Below are positions 25,041 through 34,423 of a stretch of 64,000 bases of DNA, piece after piece; position 1 is the stretch's first letter, and every line of letters begins with the position of its first letter. The DNA comes from CBINFS01 sp966250015. Lineage in GTDB: Bacteria > Bacteroidota > Rhodothermia > Rhodothermales > DASSAV01. Where the stretch lies: NCBI GenBank assembly GCA_966250015.1, contig CBINFS010000009.1, positions 62,001 to 126,000 on the forward strand, written 5' to 3'. A program made the translations under genes and the position numbers. The notes below the pieces were generated by a model. That model saw only the letters and a program-made list of their open reading frames with translations. It searched no databases and was not told the DNA's origin.

Positions 25041-26666
25041 ATGAACGCATTTTTTTCGAACATCAAACTTTTCCTGAGCCGGCTAACCATTGGCCAGCAG
25101 GTGGCTCTCGGCGCGGTTATTCTGGGCGGCATCTCGATTCTCATTGCAATCGCCTACTGGGCCGGCCGGCCGGACTATGCGCTTCTCTTTGGCAAGCTTG
25201 ACTCGTCGGATGCAAACAACGTGGTCGAGGCGCTTCGCAGCCAGGGGGTGAAATACGAGCTGCGCGACAACGGCACTTCTATTTTCGTCCCCCGGGATCA
25301 GGTTTACGAGCTTCGTCTCCAGTTTGCCGGCGAAGGGCTCGTTTCGGACGGCGCCCTCGGCTACGAGCTCTTCGACAACGGCACGATGGGCATGACCGAC
25401 TTCATGCAGCGGCTAAACCTGAAGCGCGCCCTCGAAGGAGAGCTTGCCCGCACGATTTCGAGCATACGACAAGTCGAGTCGAGCCGAGTGCACCTCGTCC
25501 TTCCCGAGCGCTCACCTTTCCGGGAGATGCAGACACAACCAAGCGCTTCGGTCGTATTGCAGCTCCGAAACAATGCTTCACTAACCCCCGAGCAGATCAA
25601 TGGCATAACGGAGCTGGTCTCCGGCGCCGTCGAAGGGCTGCCACCTTCCGGCGTGACGATTCTCGACTCGAGAGGCAACTTGCTGTCCAATCCCGATGCC
25701 GGTAACCCGGACGCAGCGATCAGCTCGAGCCAGCTCAAGCTGCAACGATCCGTCGAGGAACACCTGACCAAGAACGGCCAGACGATGCTCGACCAGGTAC
25801 TCGGCGCTGGCAACTCGATCGTTCGCGTCGCGGCCACGCTCGATTTCAGCCGTATCGTAGCCGAGAAGGAAATCATCGATCCCGAGAGCGCAACGGTGAT
25901 CAGCGAAGAGAAGCTCGAGGAACAGGACGCGGGTGGCACTGGCAACGCAAATTCGTCCGTCAGGAACTACGTACTCAGCCGAACCAACGAACGCTCTGAA
26001 AAAGGGGTCGGCGAAATTTCCTATCTCACGGTGTCGGTCATTCTCAACAACAAGAAGCCGGCGCCAGCAGAAGACGGAACGGAGCCGGCCGAACCCGAGC
26101 CGTACACGGCGGAAGAGCTTGCCAATATCGAGGCGATCGTAAAAAACGCCGTTGGATTCAATCCTGACCGGGGAGACCGTTTTGCAATCCATCAAACCCG
26201 GTTCGACACGAGCATCGACGATCAGATTGCAGAAGAATTGCGGCAAGAGCGCAGAAACGAGCAGCTTCAGCTTTACCTGCGCTATGGCCTGATGATCCTT
26301 GCCCTGGGGCTGGCGGTGTGGCTTATTCGTTCGGCAACCCGCCGCGCCGGAGCCCTTGCCCGATCGTCTTCGCCAATCTTGCTCGACGAACCGCTCCTGG
26401 CACGGAGCATCGATGCAAAGCGAGGCGGAAGCCAAATCACGGACGGTGAATCGCGACGGATGGCGATCGAGGCAAGCCCCGAAGAAGAATTGGTGCTCGT
26501 CGACGACGTCTACACCAGCAAGCTTTCCCCGGAGGCCCGTAAACGCCTAAAGGCTAAGCACCTGATGTACGAAGAAATCAAGCAGCAAGTATCGTCGAGG
26601 CCCGAAGAAACGGCCGAGCTGGTCCGGTCGTGGCTGGCCGCCGACGTAAAACCTGTACGCTCATGA
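25041..26666 (+). CDS. fliF: Flagellar MS-ring protein FliF
   Basis: The 541-residue inner-membrane ring protein has one transmembrane helix near residues 20-43, the YscJ/FliF ring-building motifs (PDYALLFGKLDSSDANNVVE and GYELFDNGTMGMTDFMQRLN), and a second membrane helix near 412-430 (YGLMILALGLAVWLI). The cytoplasmic C-terminus that binds FliG is present. Its stop codon overlaps the ATG of fliG (ATGA), indicating translational coupling of two proteins that assemble together. Confidence 0.95.
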   Translation: MNAFFSNIKLFLSRLTIGQQVALGAVILGGISILIAIAYWAGRPDYALLFGKLDSSDANNVVEALRSQGVKYELRDNGTSIFVPRDQVYELRLQFAGEGLVSDGALGYELFDNGTMGMTDFMQRLNLKRALEGELARTISSIRQVESSRVHLVLPERSPFREMQTQPSASVVLQLRNNASLTPEQINGITELVSGAVEGLPPSGVTILDSRGNLLSNPDAGNPDAAISSSQLKLQRSVEEHLTKNGQTMLDQVLGAGNSIVRVAATLDFSRIVAEKEIIDPESATVISEEKLEEQDAGGTGNANSSVRNYVLSRTNERSEKGVGEISYLTVSVILNNKKPAPAEDGTEPAEPEPYTAEELANIEAIVKNAVGFNPDRGDRFAIHQTRFDTSIDDQIAEELRQERRNEQLQLYLRYGLMILALGLAVWLIRSATRRAGALARSSSPILLDEPLLARSIDAKRGGSQITDGESRRMAIEASPEEELVLVDDVYTSKLSPEARKRLKAKHLMYEEIKQQVSSRPEETAELVRSWLAADVKPVRS

Positions 26667-27724
26667 GTTCAAGTCCTTCGTCAACCGGTACCGATCCTGT
26701 TCGGGCAGCTCACGTCGAGCTTTCGCCAGATAACCTGACCGGCGCCCAGAAAGCAGCCGTTCTACTGATCGCACTGGGCACCGATGTGGCGTCATCCGTT
26801 CTCAAGAATCTGAAGGACGACGAGGTTGAGCACATCAGCATCGAAATCGCGCGGCTGCGCAACGTGTCGAGCGATACGGTCGAAACGGTGCTGCTCGAGT
26901 ACCGCGACATGAGCATGGCGCAGGACTACATCGCCCAGGGCGGTGTGAGCTTTGCGCGTGCCGCACTCGAGGGCGCAGTCGGCCCCAGGCGGGCTGAGGA
27001 AATCCTCATGAAGGTGGAAGCCGCAATGGAAGTCTCCGCCTTCCACCTGTTGCAAACGGTAGAGACCAGCCAGCTCAACAACTTCCTTCAGGCTGAACAC
27101 CCCCAGACGGTAGCCCTGATCCTGGCCCACATTAACCCGAGAAAAGCGGCGGACATCATTTCGGGCCTGCCGCAGGAGCAGCAGAACGAGGTGATGTATC
27201 GCCTGGCCACCATGGGCAAGACGTCGCCGGAGCTGCTGCGCGACATCGAGGACGTGATTCGCCAGCAAATCGGTTCCGTCTTCGGCACGGAGCTGAGCGT
27301 GGCCGGCGGAATCGAAAAAGTCGCTGAGATCCTCAACAATACGAGCCGATCGGCCGAACGCTCGATCCTCGACGCAATCCGTGAGCGCAACAGTGAGCTG
27401 GCCGCCGCCATCAAGTCGCTCATGTTCGTCTTCGACGACCTGGTCCACGTGAACGACCGCGACCTGCAACGCATCCTGGTAGAGGTCGAACAGCGGGATC
27501 TGGCGATGGCCCTCAAGGCCACTTCGGAAGAGCTCAAACAGAAGCTCCTCAGCAACGTGTCGGAGCGTGCAGCGGCGCTCATCCTGGAAGAAATGGACCT
27601 CTTGGGTCCCGTCAGAATCAGGGACGTCGAAGAGGCCCAGCGGCGCATCATCGAAGCCGCGCAAATGCTCGAAGACCAGGAAGAAATCACCCTCTCTCAC
27701 TCCGGAGAAGACCTCGTGGTTTGA
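26663..27724 (+). CDS. fliG: Flagellar motor switch protein FliG
   Basis: The 353-residue rotor protein has FliG_N (LTGAQKAAVLLIALGTDVAS), the middle domain with the hydrophobic-patch region QAEHPQTVALILAHINPRKA, and the torque helix with alternating charge (SERAAALILEEMDLLGPVRI, RDVEEAQRRI), which interacts with MotA. The ATG at 26663 overlaps the fliF stop; an in-frame start at 26630 inside fliF is less likely. Confidence 0.95.
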   Translation: MSSSPSSTGTDPVRAAHVELSPDNLTGAQKAAVLLIALGTDVASSVLKNLKDDEVEHISIEIARLRNVSSDTVETVLLEYRDMSMAQDYIAQGGVSFARAALEGAVGPRRAEEILMKVEAAMEVSAFHLLQTVETSQLNNFLQAEHPQTVALILAHINPRKAADIISGLPQEQQNEVMYRLATMGKTSPELLRDIEDVIRQQIGSVFGTELSVAGGIEKVAEILNNTSRSAERSILDAIRERNSELAAAIKSLMFVFDDLVHVNDRDLQRILVEVEQRDLAMALKATSEELKQKLLSNVSERAAALILEEMDLLGPVRIRDVEEAQRRIIEAAQMLEDQEEITLSHSGEDLVV

Positions 27725-27742
27725 ACCCATTCGTAATCGCCC

Positions 27743-28639
27743 ATGTATTCCAGTAACCGCATAATCCGGAAAACGGACGTCGTCGCTGCAGGCGAGAGCA
27801 CCGAGGAAGCTATGGAAAAAGCCTTTTACCCGCTGCGTATTCCTGGGCGCTTCGTTGGGGGAATGGAAGACCTCAGGAGAGCGCCTGAGGAACCAACCTA
27901 TCGCTTCAAAGGCGTACTCTCCGGAGAGTGGGCAACACTCACCGAGACGCCCATCGAGGTAGCTGACCTCGACGTCGAGCTGGAAAGTCCGGTTTTCCGG
28001 TTGGACGACTCCCAGAGTGAGGAGCCCGAAAGGAAGAATACAACCCCGACTGATCCCGACGAGCTTCGCAGTCTGTGGGAAGCCGAATGGGAAAGGAAAG
28101 CCCTGATCGACCAGGAACAAGCCCGATCCGAAGGTTTCCGGCTGGGGTACGAGGCCGCTCGTGAAGAGTATCAACGACAGCTGGAACGAACTAAAGCCGA
28201 CATCGCCCGCGACCTCGAACGTCTGGAGGCTCAAGTTCGGGATTTTATTGCCCAGACACAGCCTTTGCTCGTCGAGCTCGCTTTCGAGATCGCCCGCGCG
28301 TTACTCGATGCCCCTCTACCCGACGAAATCAGGGACAAGGTAACTCGAGCACTTACCGAAGCCGTCGAGCAGCTGGCGGGCGCCCCGCTCGAAATTCGGC
28401 TCCATCCCGTCGACTATCTTCGCCTGAAAGAGAACGGTATCGTTGGCCAGCTTGAGGCGATGAACGAGCACATCCGGTGGGAATCCGACCCATCGCTGAA
28501 GGAGGGCGACTGGATCGTCCAGTCGCCGGCAGCCATGATTCGACGGCTTCAGGACGAGCTCCTTGGATCGCTTCGCAGCCGCATCGGCCCGCTCAGCGCC
28601 GTCCAAAACACACCGAAACCGGCCGACGACGCCGAATAA
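27743..28639 (+). CDS. fliH: Flagellar export ATPase regulator FliH
   Basis: The 298-residue protein matches the FliH/YscL design: an acidic N-terminal region, a long helix with small-residue spacing (GFRLGYEAAREEYQRQLERT) and a C-terminal domain (LAFEIARALLDAPLPDEIRD; IRLHPVDYLRL). It binds and restrains the ATPase FliI at the export gate. The N-terminal 100 residues are not conserved and make it longer than the usual 230-260. fliI starts 6 bases after its stop codon. Confidence 0.9.
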   Translation: MYSSNRIIRKTDVVAAGESTEEAMEKAFYPLRIPGRFVGGMEDLRRAPEEPTYRFKGVLSGEWATLTETPIEVADLDVELESPVFRLDDSQSEEPERKNTTPTDPDELRSLWEAEWERKALIDQEQARSEGFRLGYEAAREEYQRQLERTKADIARDLERLEAQVRDFIAQTQPLLVELAFEIARALLDAPLPDEIRDKVTRALTEAVEQLAGAPLEIRLHPVDYLRLKENGIVGQLEAMNEHIRWESDPSLKEGDWIVQSPAAMIRRLQDELLGSLRSRIGPLSAVQNTPKPADDAE

Positions 28640-28645
28640 ACCGCG

Positions 28646-29968
28646 ATGAACCACCTCACACACAGCATCGAACAGGTGCGCGGGATCAGCCTGCGGTCCC
28701 TCCAATTTGGGAGGGTGCAGTCCGTCATTGGACTTCTCGTGGAGGCGAGTGAGCTGCACGCGGCTGTTGGCGAGCTCTGTCACATTTACGAAGACGAGCA
28801 TCCGAATGGCAGGCGAATCAAGGCGGAGGTCGTTGGTGTTCGTGGCCGCAACTCGGTCCTGATGCCTCTGGAGGAGACGGTCGGCCTTCGGTCCGGCTGT
28901 CTCGTCGAGCGTTCGGCGCTTCCGCTGACCGTCCGGGTAGGAGATGCGCTGCTCGGCCGGGTCATCGACGCAAACGGCCGCCCGCTCGACAATAAAGGCC
29001 CACTTACGCTAACCGGTCAGCAGCCGGTTCACAACGAACCGCCCTCCCCTCTTCATCGACGCATGATCGACACGCCTCTCCGGACCGGTGTCCGCGCGAT
29101 CGACGCTTTTCTCACACTCGGACGGGGGCAGCGAATCGGCATTTTCGCCGGTTCAGGTGTGGGTAAGAGCACGTTGCTCGGCATGATCGCTAGGGAGGCA
29201 CAGGCCGACATCAACGTGATAGCCCTCATCGGGGAGCGTGGCCGAGAGGTTCAGGAGTTCATTGCAGATAACCTTGGCGAGGAAGGCCTGCGCCGTTCGG
29301 TGGTCGTCGCAGTCACCGGCGATCAGGCTGCCATGTCCCGCGTCAAGGGGGCTAGTGTCGCGATGGCGATCGCCGAATATTTCCGCGACCAGGGAAAGGA
29401 CGTCCTGTTCATGATGGACTCGGTCACGCGTGTGGCCATGGCTCAACGTGAGATCGGGCTGGCTGTGGGCGAGCCGCCCACGACGCGAGGGTATACCCCG
29501 AGCGTATTTGCCCTGCTGCCCCGTCTGCTCGAAAGGGCCGGTACGGGTGCACGCGGCAGTATCACCGGTATCTTCACGGTGCTCGTGGACGGCGACGACA
29601 TGAACGAGCCCATCGGCGACGCAGTGCGCGGTATCCTCGACGGCCACATCGTGCTCTCACGGAAGCTCGCACAGGCAAACCACTTCCCCGCGATCGACGT
29701 GTTGCAAAGTGTCAGCCGCGTCATGCCGCGTGTCACGAGTCCCGAGGACCGGAAGATCGCGGCCGACGCCCGAAATATGCTCGCAATCTACCGAGACGTG
29801 GAGGATTTGATTCGAATTGGCGCTTATCAAAAAGGCGGCAATCCAGAAACCGATCGGGCGGTGGCTGTCCACGACCGTATCCGGCAATTCTTGCAGCAGG
29901 ACGTGCACGAAGTTCCGGAAGAAGACGTGTTCGAAAGCCTGAAAATGGCGATATCCATGCAAAAATGA
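28646..29968 (+). CDS. fliI: Flagellum-specific export ATPase FliI
   Basis: The 440-residue ATPase resembles the F1 beta subunit. Walker A AGSGVGKST is at residues 168-176, followed by IGERGREVQEFIADNLG, Walker B DVLFMMDSVTRVAMAQRE, the family signature PPTTRGYTPSVFALLPRLLE and HFPAIDVLQSVSRVM. It energises unfolding and delivery of substrates to the FlhA/FlhB gate. An 88-bp gap with a strong hairpin precedes fliJ. Confidence 0.96.
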   Translation: MNHLTHSIEQVRGISLRSLQFGRVQSVIGLLVEASELHAAVGELCHIYEDEHPNGRRIKAEVVGVRGRNSVLMPLEETVGLRSGCLVERSALPLTVRVGDALLGRVIDANGRPLDNKGPLTLTGQQPVHNEPPSPLHRRMIDTPLRTGVRAIDAFLTLGRGQRIGIFAGSGVGKSTLLGMIAREAQADINVIALIGERGREVQEFIADNLGEEGLRRSVVVAVTGDQAAMSRVKGASVAMAIAEYFRDQGKDVLFMMDSVTRVAMAQREIGLAVGEPPTTRGYTPSVFALLPRLLERAGTGARGSITGIFTVLVDGDDMNEPIGDAVRGILDGHIVLSRKLAQANHFPAIDVLQSVSRVMPRVTSPEDRKIAADARNMLAIYRDVEDLIRIGAYQKGGNPETDRAVAVHDRIRQFLQQDVHEVPEEDVFESLKMAISMQK

Positions 29969-29991
29969 GGATTAAGGCCTCCAGATCCAAG

Positions 29992-30026
29992 TTGGCGAAC
30001 GTTTTGCTAGCTAAAAATTTCGCCAA
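29992..30026 (+). other. Intercistronic hairpin between fliI and fliJ
   Basis: TTGGCGAA (29992-29999) pairs with TTCGCCAA (30019-30026); inside, TTTT and AAAA flank a GCTAGC palindrome, so the structure can extend. A GGAGG at 30028-30032 follows but is 24 bases from the fliJ ATG. There is no T-run after the stem, so this is more likely an mRNA-processing or stability element than a terminator. Confidence 0.55.
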
Positions 30027-30056
30027 TGGAGGTAGTGATAGAAGTAACGGCAAACA

Positions 30057-30515
30057 ATGAGTTCGAAAAGGTTTTCGTTTCGCCTTGACAGCGTGCTGAA
30101 GCTGCGCAAACACGAGACTGAACGGGCGCGGGACGAGCTTTCCCGGGCCGCTCAAAAGCGACAGAAAAAGGAAGCCGACATGCTCGAAGCGAAGAAGCAC
30201 CTGGACGAAGTCTCTCGCATAGAGATCCAGAAGGGGGCAGTAGACCCCGCGAAGCTTCGACAGATGGAGGCATACAGGCAGGAAGCAAGGGCCAGACTGG
30301 TCCGAGTCCAGCGTGAGCTCGAACGGCTGAAAAACGGAGAGAACGAAGCGAGAGCCAACCTGATTCATCGTCGACGTGACGAGGAAGCACTCCAGACACT
30401 ATACGAGCAGCAGAAAGAAGACCATGAACGGGCAGTCGAGCAGTCGGAGGCTGCCTTTCTCGACGAGCAGGCAATCAACCATCATTTGAGGAAACAGCTC
30501 GATCGTAAAGTATGA
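30057..30515 (+). CDS. fliJ: Flagellar export coiled-coil protein FliJ
   Basis: The 152-residue protein is an antiparallel coiled coil, rich in Arg, Glu and Lys, beginning FSFRLDSVLKLRKHETERAR as FliJ proteins do. It sits in the FliI ring and couples ATPase to the gate. Its stop overlaps the ATG of the next gene (ATGA). Confidence 0.9.
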   Translation: MSSKRFSFRLDSVLKLRKHETERARDELSRAAQKRQKKEADMLEAKKHLDEVSRIEIQKGAVDPAKLRQMEAYRQEARARLVRVQRELERLKNGENEARANLIHRRRDEEALQTLYEQQKEDHERAVEQSEAAFLDEQAINHHLRKQLDRKV

Positions 30516-31177
30516 AAAAGGTCGTCGTTGCGATCGTTGTGAGTGCCGTGTCCTTTGCTTCAGGGCTTGGCGGGCTGTTCTTTGCGCTTCCTTATCTGGC
30601 GCCGGAGCGTGTTCAGGAAGCCAGGCAGCAGCTCGACAGCCTGGGTTACGTTTTTGAAGATCCGGATTCATTAGCAGCACTGACGAAAGTCCCCGTTCCG
30701 GATACCAGCGGGATCCAGCTGGCGAGTACTGACTCAATGGCGATCGGAACAGATAGCCTGTCTGTACAGCCGTCACCGGTTGCAGGTGAAAAAGAAGCCG
30801 TCGTCGACTCGACCGCCATCTTTCGACGCCTGCTGGCGAGTGTACGGGAAGAGAATAAAGGCCTCAAAAGCCGGCTGGAGGATCTCCAGCGTCAGGTCGA
30901 TTCTTTGCAGGCGCGGCAGGTCAAGGCGTCGGATGTAGCATCAACCCTGACAAAGCTGGAAGACCGGGAGCTATCGAATATCGTGCAGCAGCTCGATCTG
31001 GAACTGGTGAATCTGCTTTACCAGCATGCTTCACCAAAAAATCAGTCGCGTCTTTTGGCTGCGATGCCGGCTGATCGGGCAGCGCGGCTCGTTCGAAACC
31101 TAATAAAACCCGGTTCGGTCTCTGAACCACCTCGGGAAGCCGGTCCACCGGTATCTGAAGCCAGCGGTACAAAGTAG
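30512..31177 (+). CDS. MotE-like periplasmic protein with MgtE-N-type domain
   Basis: The 221-residue product has an N-terminal membrane helix (VVVAIVVSAVSFASGLGGLF), a variable linker, a coiled coil (SRLEDLQRQVDSLQARQVKA) and a C-terminal helical domain of the MgtE-N/MotE kind (HASPKNQSRLLAAMPADRAA, ending in a basic helix). MotE in alpha-proteobacteria is a chaperone for the periplasmic motility protein MotC; similar genes follow fliJ in many bacteria, and their role is less clear. It overlaps fliJ by four bases and precedes fliK. Confidence 0.75.
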   Translation: MKKVVVAIVVSAVSFASGLGGLFFALPYLAPERVQEARQQLDSLGYVFEDPDSLAALTKVPVPDTSGIQLASTDSMAIGTDSLSVQPSPVAGEKEAVVDSTAIFRRLLASVREENKGLKSRLEDLQRQVDSLQARQVKASDVASTLTKLEDRELSNIVQQLDLELVNLLYQHASPKNQSRLLAAMPADRAARLVRNLIKPGSVSEPPREAGPPVSEASGTK

Positions 31178-31252
31178 CACCTGAATAATAGACGACACCC
31201 ATACCAAGCCACAGAGCCGGAGCCAATAACCGGCACATTCTGCACAGGTACC

Positions 31253-33664
31253 ATGCAACTGGTCACCCTATTTACAAGGATCTTCAAATCCGATAGACAC
31301 TCCGGCAACCAACACCGGGCAACTGGAGAAGCCGCAGAGGGAAATGCGGACTTTGCAGCTTTGCTTGCAAGCCTGAAGGAGACCTGTGCTTCCATCGACG
31401 CACCAGAGGGCGAACTCACACCCGGTCAAGCACCCGTCGCCGGTGAAATCAATACTCCGAAAAAGGTCGAGACCACGGAGTCTGCGGCTCTGGAGACCCA
31501 GCCGGCTGAACCGGATACCTCATTGATCGAATCAGAGACATCACCTCAGGTTCAGCAAACACCCTACGTCGCGCCCGCGATCAGAGAGCTAACCATCGAA
31601 GAATTACCCGAGAACGCTCCTGCTACTACTGCTGCTATTAAATCAGAAAGTACTGCATCCAGGGAGGCGCGCGCACCGATACCTGCCGACCAAGGGAGTG
31701 TGGACGTAGCTCTACGGAAAGAGAACCAGGTGGCGGAGGATAAGCAGGCTGATCAAACGACAACGCCTCCCCGGTCCTCCAGGCGCACCGCCCCGAACAT
31801 TTTACGACACGACAAAAATGGCCTACCGGAAGGTAAGCAGCAGGTCACCGGCAATCGACCACTCGTACCGCGGGAGGCGGATAAATCCGAACCGGTTTCT
31901 CGACCCCAACCTGGATTGGAAGATCAAACGGTGAAGACCGGTCCAGCCGTACGGCAGGCCGTACCTGCTCACGTCAAGGCCGAGGCAGCTGAATCTCCGT
32001 CGAATGCTCCGGTCATGGGCGCCGATGCGAAGAAAGATACACCATCACCGTCGACGCACGGAGTACCACGTTGGGAAAAGGCTGCAACGGTAATCGACAC
32101 GCCGGCCAGTACCGAACGGAGCTCGGCAAAACACCCCGCAGCCCCGCAAACTGTAGCCAAAGAGCATGCCCCGGTTGCGCCCGTCCGAGAAGTGGCTCAA
32201 GAGAACAAAACTACCAAGCCGGCTGCTCGCGTAACTCCCGTGAGTCATGACATACCGGAACAGGAACCGCCGCGAGTGGCCGAGCGCGAGAATCAAAAGC
32301 CAAATCTGCGACCCGACGTTCCGCAACCGGAATTGAGGAAAGGGTACAATCAAGAGGCTGAGCGGACAGCTCAACGTATCGAAGCTCCAAAACCGGAAAT
32401 CACGCGTCGAAATCAGCACGAAGCTCAAGGGCAAAATCAGCGTATCGAAGCGCCGGAGCAGGAGGTAAAGCCTTCGGGCGAGTCGGCGCCCCGGATGTCC
32501 CAAACCCGTCCTGCCGTTTCAGAACCGGAGGTCGTGACGGTCGAAGAACCGAAGCTTCAAACCCTGACGGTACTCCAGTCCGAGCCGGCAAGGCAGACCC
32601 GTCCCGAGATAGCTCCCGAAGCCGAAAAAGCTCGTCCGCAGCCGGATCGTACCATAGAAAAAGCTCCGGAAGTGGAAATCGAGAAACCGGCTCGCTCGAC
32701 CGATGACCATGAAGTTTCGAGCAGGCCTACGAATGTGCAGAATCCTGTACCCGAAAAGCCTCAGAAAATAGAAACCGTGAAGGGCCAGGCAACACCTGCC
32801 CTGCCCGACGAGCAGTTGCCCTTCACTCCGGAGAAACCTGCCGCCGACGAACACAGACCGGAAAAACCGGCGCTCCCCGGTCAAATCGCGACGGATCAGG
32901 TTAGTGAATTACCTGCCAAAGAAACACGGCGGGCAGCTCCACCGGTCGCGAAAGAGCCAGTCAGATCGGAGAAAGAGAGCCCTCGAGAGATTAACACTCA
33001 CCAGCGAGCAGAAGCGAAGACTCAGCCCGTGTCTTCTGAGAATGCAAACACAGGTACCACCAGTGACTTCGGTGAGAAACCGCAGGAATTTTCGTTTGAC
33101 GTCGAGCAGCCTGATTCGTCCACCGATTCATCACTCACACAGGACGTGAAGGGGGACGAAAATCGCGGGGTTTCGGAAAGCTCACCGAATACTGGGTCAT
33201 CCACGGCTGCACGTTCCCACGAAGCAAGCCGCCCGGCTGCGATGGTTCATCGGGGACAGGCGATGGGCGAGTGGATTCGAAGCCTCCTTCAGAAAAACGT
33301 CGGCCAGGCGACCATCCGAAACGGATGGAACGTGCTCGAGATCAAGCTGGAAGGCGACGACGGCTCGGTAACGATCAGGACCCGTCGCGAGGAAGACCGA
33401 ATGGCCGTTGCAGTCGGTTTCACCGATCCACAGCTTCGAGCCATCGCGCAGGCGAACATGGCTGAGCTGAAAGAAGTCCTGCAGGCACATTTTGCGAGCG
33501 ACGTCGACTTCTCCCTATCGGGTGATGGTTCCGATGGACAAAACCCGCGTGAACAGTCGTCAGGCGCTGCCCATTCAGGGCCTTCGCAGGAAACCACAGG
33601 ACGATCGGAAGCCAGGAGAGCCCGTGTCGCCCTCCCGGGCAGCTCTCGGGAGTGGATCGGTTAA
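31253..33664 (+). CDS. fliK: Flagellar hook-length control protein FliK
   Basis: This 803-residue protein is long for FliK (usually 350-600). Residues 1 to about 650 are low-complexity, disordered, rich in Pro, Glu, Lys and Ala with recurring patterns such as RIEAP and PVAPV. The C-terminal Flg_hook domain (about 665-760) is seen in MGEWIRSLLQKNVGQATIRN and the strand pattern WNVLEIKLEGDDGSVTI. FliK is exported during hook growth, measures hook length and then switches FlhB specificity; the extra length may mean a longer hook. It lies between the motE-like gene and flgD, as usual. Confidence 0.85.
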   Translation: MQLVTLFTRIFKSDRHSGNQHRATGEAAEGNADFAALLASLKETCASIDAPEGELTPGQAPVAGEINTPKKVETTESAALETQPAEPDTSLIESETSPQVQQTPYVAPAIRELTIEELPENAPATTAAIKSESTASREARAPIPADQGSVDVALRKENQVAEDKQADQTTTPPRSSRRTAPNILRHDKNGLPEGKQQVTGNRPLVPREADKSEPVSRPQPGLEDQTVKTGPAVRQAVPAHVKAEAAESPSNAPVMGADAKKDTPSPSTHGVPRWEKAATVIDTPASTERSSAKHPAAPQTVAKEHAPVAPVREVAQENKTTKPAARVTPVSHDIPEQEPPRVAERENQKPNLRPDVPQPELRKGYNQEAERTAQRIEAPKPEITRRNQHEAQGQNQRIEAPEQEVKPSGESAPRMSQTRPAVSEPEVVTVEEPKLQTLTVLQSEPARQTRPEIAPEAEKARPQPDRTIEKAPEVEIEKPARSTDDHEVSSRPTNVQNPVPEKPQKIETVKGQATPALPDEQLPFTPEKPAADEHRPEKPALPGQIATDQVSELPAKETRRAAPPVAKEPVRSEKESPREINTHQRAEAKTQPVSSENANTGTTSDFGEKPQEFSFDVEQPDSSTDSSLTQDVKGDENRGVSESSPNTGSSTAARSHEASRPAAMVHRGQAMGEWIRSLLQKNVGQATIRNGWNVLEIKLEGDDGSVTIRTRREEDRMAVAVGFTDPQLRAIAQANMAELKEVLQAHFASDVDFSLSGDGSDGQNPREQSSGAAHSGPSQETTGRSEARRARVALPGSSREWIG

Positions 33665-33703
33665 CAGGGTCAGGGATTATCGGCAAACGAAACGGACGTC
33701 ATC

Positions 33704-34390
33704 ATGGATATCGATAGCGTCATTGCAGCGACCAGCCCGGCAATAGAAAAGACGAAGACCAAGGAAAATGGGTCGAGTACGCTGGGAAAGGACGAGTTCC
33801 TCCGGCTGCTGGTCGCGCAGCTCAGCAACCAGGACCCGCTCAATCCGATGGACGGGCAGGAGTTTGCCGCGCAGCTCGCGCAGTTCAGCTCGGTCGAGCA
33901 GCTCATCAACATCAACGAAACGCTGGGCATCCAGGGATCGATGCAGCAGTTGCTCGCACAGAGCATCAGCAACTCGTCTGCTGCCGGATTGATCGGGAAG
34001 ATGATAGAGGCCGAAGGAAGCAAGGTAGCGGTTGGTGCCGAGGGAGACGTTCCGATCCGGTTCGAGCTTGCCGATGCCGCATCCGAGGTAAAGATAACCA
34101 TTGAGGACGGCGCAGGGACCGTCGTTCGCACGATCGATCTCCAGAACCTCGGCAAGGGCGAGCAATCGTTCACGTGGGACGGCATGAAGAGTACCGGCGG
34201 TAGGGTGCCCTCGGGCAACTACGTCATCAAAATCACCGCGACGGGCACGGACGGCAAGTCGATCGATGCCACGACCATTGCAAGAGGCCGCGTCGACCGG
34301 GTCAGCTTCGGGCAGGACGGGGCGACGCTCTGGATCGGCGACGTGTCGGTCCCGCTTAGCTCGGTTCGTAGTGTATCAGACTTTGAATAG
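33704..34390 (+). CDS. flgD: Flagellar hook assembly protein FlgD (hook cap)
   Basis: The 228-residue protein has the FlgD N-terminus (LGKDEFLRLLVAQLSNQDPL, then NPMDGQEFAAQLAQFSSVEQ) and a C-terminal FlgD Ig-like/Tudor-type part with FTWDGMKSTGGRVPSGNYVI. It caps the growing hook and is later replaced. It follows fliK by 39 bp and precedes the TIGR02530-type gene and flgE. Confidence 0.94.
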   Translation: MDIDSVIAATSPAIEKTKTKENGSSTLGKDEFLRLLVAQLSNQDPLNPMDGQEFAAQLAQFSSVEQLININETLGIQGSMQQLLAQSISNSSAAGLIGKMIEAEGSKVAVGAEGDVPIRFELADAASEVKITIEDGAGTVVRTIDLQNLGKGEQSFTWDGMKSTGGRVPSGNYVIKITATGTDGKSIDATTIARGRVDRVSFGQDGATLWIGDVSVPLSSVRSVSDFE

Positions 34391-34423
34391 GCCCCCAGTT
34401 TATTAACCAAACCCTATAACACC

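Noticed and set aside
26792..28234. A 480-codon open frame on the minus strand
   Set aside because: It runs antisense across fliG and fliH, both certain; composition is unlike a protein and no ribosome site is seen.
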